A stretch of DNA of 64,000 bases from Pezizomycotina sp. ARF18 (Eukaryota > Ascomycota), in contig AZLU01000084.1 in NCBI GenBank assembly GCA_002224055.1, forward strand, positions 60,036-124,035, in the 5' to 3' direction. Positions 54,399 through 64,000 of the stretch are shown piece after piece. Below the pieces are notes generated by a model. The model searched no databases. It had not been told where the DNA came from and was given only the letters and a program-made list of their open reading frames with translations. Both the position numbers and the translations under genes were made by a program. How positions within the stretch are numbered: position 1 is the first letter of the stretch; every line of letters starts with the position of its first letter.

Positions 54399-56642
54399 GG
54401 GGATGTGGGTGAGATTGAAGAGGCGGGTGCGGACCTGGGTGATATCGATGCTTGCGCTGAACTTGGATTCCTGCGGGATCTTAGCTCCATAAGATGGTAG
54501 TTGGGTTGCCAGCCAGGATGTAGAAAGGACGGGAAGGATCGTGCTTCCGAAATACTTGATGAAGCTCAAGCACGAAAGCCAAACCTAACCGCCATCCACG
54601 AAAGGAGGCCAACGCTCAGCGAAAGTTTGTCAAAAAGAGAAAAAAAGAGGAGAGATAATCCGCAGAATGCTGAAGTGCGCCCCTTCGAATTGGAAAGCTT
54701 TAGATGATCTCTGTTGTTTCTTTCCGTGGGATTCTGGTGTTGTTCCGGCTGCTAGTGGTTATCGGAGGATTGGCGATAATTTAGTTTGCCGAAGAAAACG
54801 ACGGACAACGAGTTTGAGAGCGATAGACAGGAACTGCACAACTCAAGTAAGCTTTTTCAAAATCAGTATCACGCTAGATCACGAGAGAAAAGAAAGAGAC
54901 AAAGAGAAGCTTGATTGGGTTCTTGAAGTACAGAATGATGGGAGGGGAAGAAGGGGAGAAAAGGATATTCGGTGGAACACGGAGAAGGCTGCGTAAAAGG
55001 TCTAGGACTTGGAGGGAAAAATCAAGGGGTTTTGTAACTGTTTGCGGCGGTGGTGGGGTGAAGAGAAGACACGAAAAAAAGGGCAGGCTTGATCTCTGAA
55101 CGCCTTCGTCCACATTAGTCATTACCTTTCTTTTATATTTCTTATTTTGCAGTACGAGAAGAAAAAAACAGATATATGTCCTATACACGATTATTGTAAG
55201 AGAGTATCAAGTCGACATAGGATCTGGCGATAGTTAGGCGTAGAAGGTGTTGGTTATTATAGGTTAAAGAATTAAAAAAAAAAAAAAAGAGGTATGATGT
55301 GGATGATGGGGTTGGAGAGCGAAGAAGGTTGGGGGTGATGTTAAGATGGAAAATAAAAAATAAAATAAAAAAGAATTCAAATGGAAAAAAAAAAAAAAAA
55401 TTTTTTTGAAAAGGCTAATTCTTCTTCCTTCTTTTTCTTTCTTTCTTCTTTCTTTTTCTCCTTTTTGTTATTTTTATTTTGGCTGGTGACTGTCTGAGTT
55501 CCTTTTCTTCCGTCACAGAATAAATCAAGGCTCTTCTCAACTTTTTACCTTTTTCTTTTTTTCGCTTTTAAACACGAGAAATGTGTCACAGCAAACGAAC
55601 GGAATAAACGTTTATAGTACAAGGCAGGAATCACCAGTGGACCTTGTCAAGAAAGCAGAAAGTATACTTCTGTATGTAAATACTATAATCGTAGTATTAA
55701 AAGTGTACAGTATAAATATCTCTGCGATGATATTTACCTTATCTCTACTTCAATATTCTATATTGATTACAGGATTTTATATTTCATTATAATAAAAAAA
55801 GTCAAGGCTGCCTTTGCCGAAAGAGCGAAGTCGGCTAGAAGGATGGTAAGAGAGTTCGACCAGCTCCCCTTCTTCCCTTTTTAATTTCAAAAGTAGGCTT
55901 CAGTTTTTCTTCTTCTCTTATAAAGGTGCTTCAGCTTTTCTTATTCTCATATAAGAGGTATATAGTGGCGCCATGGCTAGGTATAAAGGCAACATGCATC
56001 TAATGCAGCGTATACTATTTTGCTGCTTGCTCTCTGTGTCATAGTCAATAGATAATAATGGAAGAGAACGGCGGTGAATTGCCGAAGATTAGTCTTGGGA
56101 GGTTAAAAAAAAAGAAAAAAAAAAAAAAAACCGATACACCGTCAGTATATCACGAAGATTGTCAAGCACGAACCTAAACACTTGCTAAGTATAACATGGG
56201 ACGAATTTCGACCTTTTCAAGAAGTCTCATTCTCTTTTCAGTTAAAACGGTAATCGATGAATATCATTTTTCGCTTGACCCTTCCCAACCGTGTGGATTG
56301 ATGTGCTGGCTTCGCATAAAAAAAATACTAGCTGGTATAACAGTTGCATGCTTGTTCGGAAAAATTTTGTCTCTGTGCATGTTCTTTGCTCTAGTAGGAC
56401 CTAGACCTTCCATTACTCGGAAGGAAGCCTAGTGCGATTAAGTGATTATTATCAAAAGTTATCGGATATCTGCGATCTGGTGTCCCCAAAAATCGTATTG
56501 TCTGCTTGTATCAATGCATGTTGCTAATTTACAAAATTCAATTTTCAGTTATCAAGTTCGTGAGAATCGCTAGCATGAAAAAAACAATTGACGTCGAGAA
56601 CAATAATAATGGCCTCCGTAGAAATATAGTAGACTCGTAATG
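53797..56642. other. Intergenic region with microsatellites
   Basis: No recognisable gene. It contains a GTT microsatellite (54363-54399), A runs at 53809-53821 and 55384-55400, and a T-rich pyrimidine stretch at 55410-55480. The left end is the UFD4 promoter and leader. Confidence 0.5.
54363..54399. repeat. GTT trinucleotide microsatellite
   Basis: About twelve GTT units in noncoding DNA upstream of UFD4. Confidence 0.9.
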
Positions 56643-58161
56643 TTAGTCCGAGTCGGAAGCATAGTCTACTAGGCTAAGCCCGCTTGCCAGAGGGCTCTTC
56701 GCCTCCATTTTTGGTGCTTCGGCATTCTCAGTTTTAGCATCGGGACATTTGCTCGTGTCTCCGTCTGCGTCTTCCGCGTCGCCTTCAGATTCCGTCTCCC
56801 AGTCTTCCTCATCGCCTTCATCGTCCATATCTGCATCCGATTGCGATGATGCTGCATCGTCACTTTCGCCCTCCGCATTGACATCAAGCGTCTTAGCATT
56901 TTCTTGGTCGCGGCCGTCCTCTGTTTCCAACCTCTTTCTCTTCCTACTCGTCTTTTTTTTTCGCCAGTCGATGAATCCCATACCGCCGGATGACCGTGGT
57001 AAAGCTTCGATACCGCTTATGAAAGGATCCATCTGCACCCTCGTCGACCTGCGTATCTCCTTTTGTAGCTGCAGCTTCTTGATCTCCGTCCTCGATAGTC
57101 TCTTATTCGTTGTCGGGTCTCGTCTCGGTATCGGTTCATCGCCGACCGATCCCGTGAACAAAGGCCGTGCGCGGGCCGCGAGGACATCCATCTCGTGCTT
57201 CTTTTCTTGAAATATGACTAGTTTGGCCTTTCGCTCGTCTTCAGCGGACTCTGCTAGCAGAGGTATATGAAGGCTGTGTCTGTTCCGAAGGTTGCGCGTT
57301 CTTGCATCGTGCGCATGTCGTAACCTTCTGTCGTTCTACACAGAAACCGTTACACCATTATTCTAAGGATTTGAAAAAAAAAAAAAAAAAAAACATTCAA
57401 CTAAATCGTGCTATATCTTACTCGAAATGTCCTGCGTATCCCTTGTGAGCGGCTATAAGGATCATGCCATTGCCTGTCTGCAACGCTGTAAAGCTCTGCT
57501 ATTCTCTTTGCATGTTGCGCTTTCTGCGAGTTATCGGCTTGCTTCTGCTCGACCTGTGCGAATGGTTCTCCAGGCGCGCAACTTCGGCAGGGTCTGTATG
57601 AATCGTTCGTACAAGTTAGATCACCAATTGCCTCTCCCTGTATATATCTCTCGCAATAGTTTCCTCGCACTTTCACTTTAACAACTCCTTGCTCCTCCGG
57701 CTTCGATTCGTTCTCCGCCTTCTTCTTGCCGCCATAGACAACCTTGTACTGGAAGTTCTTGGGGTCCGTGTGTATCTCTATATAGTTGTTGCATACCGAG
57801 TGCTTCACCCGGAACGAGAGTATCGGCGTCGTGTAGTATTGCCCAATCTTCCTTTTCTCGGCGTTGAAGCGGACACCCTGTGCGATAAAGTTCCCGCAGT
57901 GGTTGCATTGGATGGCGAACGGCGCTTCGAAACGGACGGTGAGGAAGCCTTCCGATTTAAGCTTCGAAGCACGGTTACCCAGGTGGTGGGTCTTTCAGCG
58001 TTTTTGTTCCAGTTTCGCTTCGACGGATCCACGTCGGGGGGATATACCTATAAATGAGTAACCGAGCGTTGTTGCGTTAGAGAGAGAGAGCTGCGTTGAA
58101 AGTGGTAGGGCGGTCGCAGAGGAATCGAGATGACGTACCTGCCCATGTTAAAGCCCTGCAT
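56643..58161 (-). CDS. SAF4: CCDC130/SAF4-type splicing factor (CWC16 family)
   Basis: Zinc-binding spliceosome-associated protein of the Yju2/CCDC130 family. Exons are 58139-58161 (only 23 bases), 57422-58047 and 56643-57335. The start MQGFNMGRYIPPDVDPS is diagnostic. Next blocks: HLGNRASKL, GFLTVRFEAPFAIQCNHCGN, FIAQGVRFNAEKRKIGQYYT, TPILSFRVKHSVCNNYIEIH and TDPKNFQYKVVYG, then the CCDC130-like HAKRIAELYSVADRQWHDPY and RPLFTGSVGDEPIPRRDPTT. The tail is highly acidic (DMDDEGDEEDWETESEGDAE) and ends LVDYASDSD. In place of the second CxxC the sequence reads KHSVC, so one expected cysteine is not seen. Frame breaks occur near 57960-58030 and between 57400 and 57700. Confidence 0.88.
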
Positions 58162-59490
58162 CTTCACGGTATGCTCACAGGCAGCGCGGACAAAAATATC
58201 AGAGGAGTTTGAGATGAGGGGGATTGGTGGCGGGATATATCGAAATGTTATAAATTACCATAATTACTTTGGATTTTAGACAAGGAGTTTTTGAGATATA
58301 AGATGACTGCTTCTCGAACTTTTTAAATTTACAGATGGCGGATCGCTTGATTGTCCAATAAAAATGTCCGCAAGGGACGCAACAAGCTAGTCCCATTTAG
58401 GTATAAACACGTGTCTGTGATATGCACGACCTGGCAAGCGAAGAAAAGCAGGGTTTTTTTGTTGGCAAATCGAAACACTCTTTATTGTTTAAGCAAATAT
58501 CCAAAACGCTCCCTTCTATTATATTATCGATTTCTTCTTCCTCTTCCTCTTCTCATTACTCCCCACTCCAAAGAGGGCAAGTTGAAGCAGAAAAGCCAGC
58601 TAAAAAACTTGGCCCCAAAAGCATTCCATTTCCAAGTAACTTCCCTGCTGTTGCTGTGTGGATGAGGGAGAGAGAGATGACGAACCGAAATCATAATGAG
58701 TGTCTCATCAAAATTCCCTATATTAATTAATTAATTAATTAATTAATAATTAATTACTTTATTTTATTTATTTTTTTGCGGAGTGTATATTTTCTTAACT
58801 GCTGCTACCTAGAAACCCATCTCCGGGGACCCTGCCTTCATTTTAAAATACTTCTTTATTGCTACTACTACTACTACTATAAGTATGTACAGTACTTTAT
58901 TACTTTTTTTTTTTTTTTTTCTTTCTTATCAGTAGCAGCGAGTCTTATACCCCCCTCCTCTTCTGTTTTGTTTACAGTCGCGAGGGAGGTAGGCAGTACA
59001 TATACATTTATACCGATTTTTGATTCCAACGTTTTTTCCCATAGTTCTTTCATCTATATTCTTTTTTTTTTTCCCTTCTGTTTTTCTATGGTAAATCGAA
59101 GGCATTATAAGGTCCGTCGTCGATCGAGCTTCCCTTGCCAAATTTCCACTTTCTTCGAAAACTCCTTGGCCATTTTCTCTGCACATGGGCTGAAACTCTC
59201 CAGCTCCTGGATTTCGAAGGAACCATTTCGTATTAAGCGCCCAATATGGAAGAAGACGCCGCCAAACAATCGAACAAAAGTACAGGCTCGGTGGAATGTT
59301 TCCTCGACTCTCCTCGTCGTCCATAAATCCAGACGCTCGATAACCCTCTCACTGCCTCCCACCAAATCACCCTCTCAACGCAGCTGGCAAAGTCAAACAC
59401 GGAAGCTCGGAAGGGCAATGCTCCTGCGCGGATAATCATGATGCGCAGGCGGTAGCAGATGCAAATAGCAGGAAGGCATCAGCGCAGCTG
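58162..59490. other. Intergenic region; promoter side of two divergent genes
   Basis: AT-rich with a TTAA repeat at 58722-58755, a CTA repeat near 58862-58880 and T runs near 58902-58921. A minus-strand frame (59105-59365, MVGGSERVIERLDLWTTRRV...) and overlapping plus-strand frames up to 59435 are more GC-balanced and may be upstream exons of the next gene, but I cannot assign them. Confidence 0.45.
58722..58755. repeat. TTAA tetranucleotide repeat
   Basis: About eight ATTA/TTAA units, self-complementary, in noncoding DNA. Confidence 0.9.
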
Positions 59491-61121
59491 ATGAGTGCGT
59501 TGTCTGCACCATTCACCCTCGCCGGCCTGCTCTCTCAACTCGCCTGCAACTACAAATGCCCGCTCGCATCCAACCTCACACCCAATTCTGGATCCTTCTC
59601 TGGGTCCGTACTCCATCGCCCGCCGACCTCGCCTCGACTTTGCCAGAGCCTGTAACATCCTTGCACACTCGACCCTGGCAGAATCACCCGATTCTTCCCT
59701 CTTCACTCCGAACTCTTTCCCTATCCCAGACGCGGACTCGACTCTCCCATCGCACGAATGGTGGTTTAGCTCGCTCGGGTCTATGTCGTTGATGGACACG
59801 GCGCATCCGGTGACGACAGCGACAGTTCCTCCGAGGCCGGTTTCGACGACGAGCTGGATCTCGAGTCCAATCCTCTTCCGCACGACACTCGATGATACTA
59901 TCGAACCCCACCGGGACTCGGCTCCCTCATGCGCCGCGCCACAGCCTTAGGCTCGGCGGCGGTGGTGCCAGATCGCAGCCGCAGCACTCGAGCTCTACCT
60001 CCGCGTCAAATTCGTCCCTACCTTCTCCAGCGCCGACTACGCGCCTATTTCAACTGACGGGAGGAATGGTAATGGGAACGGCGGTGGTGGATATTTTGGC
60101 AAGCAGTTGGGCGATTTGGCAGCCCAGGCGGAGGGACTCCCTCAGTCAGGCCATGAAGCAAGTAATGTTTGAGGCCGAAGAGGAGGAGAAAGCTCACCAG
60201 GAAACTGATGCCGTAAAGCGGCCCGTGACCCGCAGAGAAACCTCCTCCCAAACCGAAGCATTCCAAAGGATCAAGGCGGCCTTACAAGAAGAGTCCGCAC
60301 CAGTAGATACTGAACTTCGGCGGGAAGCCGAGATCACGCGACAGTTGAGGGAAGATGATGATCTTCCTATAACACCGATTACACCTCTACTCCGACCAAC
60401 AACGATCTTATGTTTAACCTGCAGGACGACACTCTGGATGATACTTCTGAAAAGGATGCAAAGGCGATTTCGTTCAAGAAGCAAGCCAGCGGAATTCTGG
60501 ATTCTGGGACTCGATAGAATCCTCAAGCCCACCAGCTTTCTTCCGGTCTGAAAATGAACCCGGACGGAGATATGTGGTAAGTTCTGGTAAATTCTACAAG
60601 ACGTACGCTGAATGGAAGCATTGCTCGCTAATCATTTACCTCTCTAGATGGGCTCAGATTCTATCGTTAATTCCCTGTCAATTCTTCGTGGAACAGTCCG
60701 GAGGTCCGAAGGCTTAAACGAAGACGTGCGTAACCACACCCCCCCCCCCTTTTTTTTTTTTTTTTTCTTCTTTTCTTTTTAACTGCCCATGTTAAACCAG
60801 GTTTCCTGAGCTGTAATATAATCTGCTTACACATTTTCTTTACCCGCAGGTACAAGCACCACCGAAGATTCTCGGTTCGAACCGCAGCCAACGGCTCCTA
60901 AGCGCCGTGCGGTTTCTCCAGGGGTTTCCAAAGCCCTTTAGCGTCCCCCATTGCGTATGGCCCGGAAACGGCCAGAAACGCTCTGGAACATGCAAGATAC
61001 CCATGACGGTCTCATGAAAATGAGCATTGGGCCACCTTCATTTGCATTTGAATCAAAGCAACATTTTTTTTCTCCTTATTCCTTTCCTTCTTACTATTTT
61101 AATCGGTGTCTTGTCTATTAG
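59491..61121 (+). CDS. Conserved fungal protein of unknown function
   Basis: I cannot name it, but from memory it resembles a family of uncharacterised filamentous-ascomycete proteins. The N-terminal half is Ser/Pro-rich and disordered. The conserved core lies near 60220-60350: KRPVTRR, then with two frame breaks NLLPK-like, FQRIKAALQEESAPVDTELR and REAEITRQLRED. An acidic/Thr-rich segment (NNDLMFNLQDDTLDDTSEKD) and DSWDSIESSSPPAFFRSENE follow. Introns are likely at about 60577-60648 and 60727-60849. The last exon gives FEPQPTAPKRRAVSPGVS and, after a frame break, MQDTHDGLMKMSIG, a C-terminal motif I also associate with this family. The basic KRRAVSP stretch suggests a nuclear protein with a possible proline-directed phosphosite. 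Start (ATG 59491) and stop (61119-61121, or 60939-60941 in another frame) are uncertain. Confidence 0.55.
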
Positions 61122-61272
61122 ACCTATAAGCAAATTCTTTGCCCTGTAGAGGGTCAATGGAATATGGTTTGGTAAGCATCGGTCTACTTCACCAGACAAC
61201 CTTTACCTTACGTCTCCTACAGAGTTTTATTCGTTTATTTATTTGTTTATTTCCTCCTAATCTCAACGTAGT

Positions 61273-61305
<33 letters not shown>

Positions 61306-62612
61306 GGGGAAGTGTTGCTTTGGCGGTCTTTGCATATTGGCATTTTCTCTTTTTTTTCAGACATTTTCGTTCAGGATTCATTCATTCCTTCCATATTTAG
61401 CCACCATCATTATAAGGACACATCGGCGTCCTTGTCTACTTCCATGCTTATTTGCTTTGATAGTTTTTTCGCCCTTTTCTTCTCTTTTCTCTTTCTCTTT
61501 CCAAAGGCGTTTTTGTGATTATTTTAGGGGAAAGTTTTTGGGACGTAACGAGACATGACCTACTTTTGGCCAAAATATAACAGTAGTAGCATATATATAA
61601 GAAATATTTCGATGTGATTGGTATATACTGCTATATTTCCTGCATATTTGAATTTTGGAGATTCTTCAAGAAAGCTTGAAAGAGGTTAGGAGCAACGATC
61701 GATTACTCCTTTGCCGAACGGATCCGTGACCCAAGTACTTGGCATAAAAAGCCATCGGCGGATAGAGCTCGGACGACTCGCTAAAGAGTCTCGACGTAGG
61801 TTAGGGACGTTATTCGTCATTGGATCAATAATCCAATAGTGACTATATCTTATTCCCCCCCTTTTTTTTTCTAGATTTCCTCAGCGGCCTTGAAGAATGT
61901 ATAAATAAGGAGGCGTATATGGGATATACCGTGCAAGAAGATCAAGTCAAGCGAGTATTCTGTTTTGTTTCTGTTTGATTCTTTTTTGTAAGCGCTTTCG
62001 TATATGATTATTATTTTTTTGGTGTGGGATAAATCGTGAGAGCCAAAACTCTTTGAAGACGACGAATTCATCGTGGCGCTGATTGTCAATTGTCTCTTCT
62101 CTTCTCCCTTCCACAGACAGCTTAGCCCTCCTCGCAACTGTCGGTAGCTGATTGGCGACCCACCAAACCGGCCCATTATTTTATCCTTTTTGTAGCCGCC
62201 CATCTTTGTTCTCTCTCCCCTCCTCCTCTCCATTGAAAAGAAAAAACCATCAACGCCCCATTCTTACCTACATACTTACTTATTTCCAGGGGTTGGATAG
62301 AATTCACTAGGTGTAGGGAAACGGTTAAGTAAGGAAGGAGTAAAAGGAACTTGACAGGGTCTTCTCTTACTCGTACAAAAATTGCTCACTTTGCATCTGA
62401 TCCCAATTTTTGTCTTTCTTAAAGAAAACATCTTCAGACGTGACGATTACCTTTTTCCCTTCTGCTACCTATTTTTTTTATCTCTCTCGCTCCTAACGGC
62501 CAAGTAGCTGAAGTCCAATCCTCCTTACCTTACTTCTTCCGTGTCTATATTGTCTTCGCAAGAACCTACACAGTACCACGTTCTACTTTACCATTTACTT
62601 GGATCTTCAGCC
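61122..62612. other. Intergenic region with YSC84 promoter
   Basis: No recognisable gene. A T run of about 30 lies at 61275-61304. A GC-balanced patch at 61680-61830 has no readable frame of note. Pyrimidine-rich sequence at 62400-62590 directly upstream of the YSC84 start looks like a typical fungal leader and promoter. Confidence 0.5.
61275..61304. repeat. Poly-T run of about 30
   Basis: Long T homopolymer in noncoding DNA. Confidence 0.9.
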
Positions 62613-64000
62613 ATGGGCATCAATAACCCGCTTCCCGCCAGCCTTAAAAGTAAGTTTGGAGGATCTTGCTCGCTTTGACAGCCATTCAAAAATTAGCCGC
62701 TCCTCCTTTGCTAACGTTGGTTTTCATTTGTTCTACAGGCGAATGCGAGAAAGAAGCAGAGTCCTTGCTTCTTTCATCGACCCAAAGCAAGCTTTCGGCC
62801 CAGATAAGATAATACCTCCGTCGGTGTTGGCCAGCGCAAAGGTTAGAAGAAGCTCGCACCGTTCGCCCACGTTTCAGATCTTTGAAGAGTAAAAGGGTTC
62901 TAATTCTATTCTATTGTGAAATTTCCGTAGGGCCTCGCGTCATTACCGTCCTCAAGGCTGGATTCCTTTTCTCTGGCAGAGTTGGCTCCGGACTCATCAT
63001 CGCCCGCCTTCCGGATGGAAGTAAGCCGAAAAATTTCCCCTCCCACCGATCCCTTATCGTGCGCTTAACCTTTGCGGATTGCTAACGTACGCGACAGACT
63101 GGTCTGCTCCATCGGCTATCGCCACGGCTGGGTATGTAGAATCATTTTGCTTCGAGCCGCTGCTTGTAGTAGCTTTTTATGAGCGATCTTTTTTCTAAGC
63201 TCTACAGGCACTGACTGCGAAAACTTTTTGTACAGTGCCGGCTTCGGAGGTCAGATTGGTGCCGAACTGACGGACTTCGTCATGATTCTTAACGATTCTT
63301 CTGCCGTGAAGACCTTCTCATCGGCCGGAAGTGTAACGCTCGGTGGCAACGTTTCCATTGCTGCCGGCCCCGTCGGCAGAAATGCTGAAGCGAGTGGCGC
63401 AGCAAGCTTGAAAGGTGTCGCGGGTATTTTCTCGTACAGGTAAGCTCGGCCAGCTCAACCAAGCTACTCATACAAAGCAGTACAAGTCATTTATATATAT
63501 TGACAGAAATTTTCTTTTCTCAATAGCAAAACCAAGGGTCTCTTCGCCGGTGTATCCCTTGAAGGTCGGTAATCATCGAGCGCAAGGATGCAAACAAGAA
63601 GCTCTACCACGCCGACGTAAAAGCGCAGCAGCTCCTGAGCGGTTCGATTCCTCCGCCGCCTGAAGCAGATAGTCTCATGCGTGTGCTCAACTCGCGGGTA
63701 TTCAAGGGCTCCGAATTCGGAGATGACATGTACAACGACGTCCCATTTACGATGACAACCACGACGATAACATCTGGCAAGGCAACCGCGGCCACGCCAT
63801 GGGCGAGGACCGCGCGACGATGTCCGCCGCCCGCAGAGGTCTTCTACGTGGCAGGATGACGTTTACGACCGTAATCTTTACAATGAGAACCCGAACAGGA
63901 GGACTATGCAGTTCGAATCGGCGGAGATGGAAAGTAAGGAAACTATTAATGTATACTGTGTCTTCTAAAAATTACTCACAATGAGGTTCCTCTTTTGCAA
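62613..64000 (+). CDS. YSC84: Ysc84/Lsb3-type SYLF-domain actin-patch protein (3' end beyond window)
   Basis: Binds actin and lipids at endocytic patches. Exons: 62613-62649, 62739-62841, 62931-63020, 63098-63131, 63236-63439 and 63527 to about 63933, with a probable donor at 63934 and continuation past the window. The start gives MGINNPLPASLKSECEK, the invariant family N-terminus. Then VLASFIDPKQAFGPDKIIPP, AGFLFSGRVGSGLIIARLPD, GNWSAPSAIATAGAGFGGQI, GAELTDFVMILNDSSAVKTF, SAGSVTLGGNVSIAAGPVGR, and SKTKGLFAGVSLEG form the SYLF domain. RVLNSRVFKGSEFGDDMYND follows. Yeast Ysc84/Lsb3 carry a C-terminal SH3 domain, which would be encoded beyond 64000 if present. Single-base frame breaks near 62760, 62940 and 63570. 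Confidence 0.93.

Noticed and set aside
54874-55188. Minus-strand frame of 104 codons
   Set aside because: Low-complexity Phe/Leu/Ser-rich reading of a purine-rich strand with no recognised motif.
34051-58161. Two spliceosome proteins (CWC25, SAF4) in one window as a possible functional cluster
   Set aside because: They lie more than 20 kb apart with unrelated genes between. Chance is sufficient.

Overview
The window looks like nuclear DNA of a filamentous ascomycete (Pezizomycotina). Genes carry several short introns (about 50-170 nt) with GTATGT/GTAAGT-type donors and CTAAC/ACTAAC branch-point sequences. Recognisable products are closest to fungal family members: RSC9, Rsm1/NIPA-like, an Asp f 7-type RlpA protein, a fungal tetraspanin and Ysc84. 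Coding DNA is GC-balanced, while the long intergenic spaces are AT-rich and full of poly-A/poly-T runs and microsatellites. A lineage with loose gene spacing is suggested, but I cannot name the genus.

Layout: 1-6683 no recognisable gene; 6684-8393 (-) KRR1 and 8742-9949 (+) PRE9 share a short divergent promoter; 10684-13753 (+) RSC9; 16730-17574 (-) tetraspanin; 17.6-23.1 kb gene desert; 23152-24652 (+) GSH2 converging on 25093-26257 (-) ATP12; 26820-27823 (-) FHIT/HNT2; 28092-30071 (+) Rsm1/NIPA-like zinc-finger protein; 30762-32276 (+) HAL2/MET22; 32536-33363 (-) mitochondrial uL6 (MRPL6); 34051-35440 (-) CWC25; 39386-40295 (+) secreted RlpA-like protein; 43138-45659 (-) branched-chain ketoacid dehydrogenase E1 alpha; 47619-53796 (-) UFD4/TRIP12-type HECT ubiquitin ligase; 56643-58161 (-) CCDC130/SAF4 splicing factor; about 59491-61121 (+) conserved fungal protein of unknown function; 62613 to beyond the end (+) YSC84/LSB3 SYLF-domain protein.

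The genes are unrelated housekeeping functions (ribosome and mitoribosome biogenesis, proteasome, ubiquitin ligation, chromatin, splicing, sulfur/glutathione and branched-chain amino acid metabolism). Nothing indicates a cluster, and I see no mobile element, CRISPR array, rRNA or tRNA that I can support.

The dominant feature is technical. Almost every conserved gene, including essential ones, switches reading frame several times, mostly where one base is missing from a short run of identical bases. This is best explained by uncorrected single-base deletions in the consensus, not by mass pseudogenisation. Coordinates below give the whole gene from start to stop across exons and these frame breaks. 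I found no convincing novel system. The most interesting biology is the uncharacterised conserved protein at 59.5-61.1 kb and a few unexplained islands in the AT-rich spaces.
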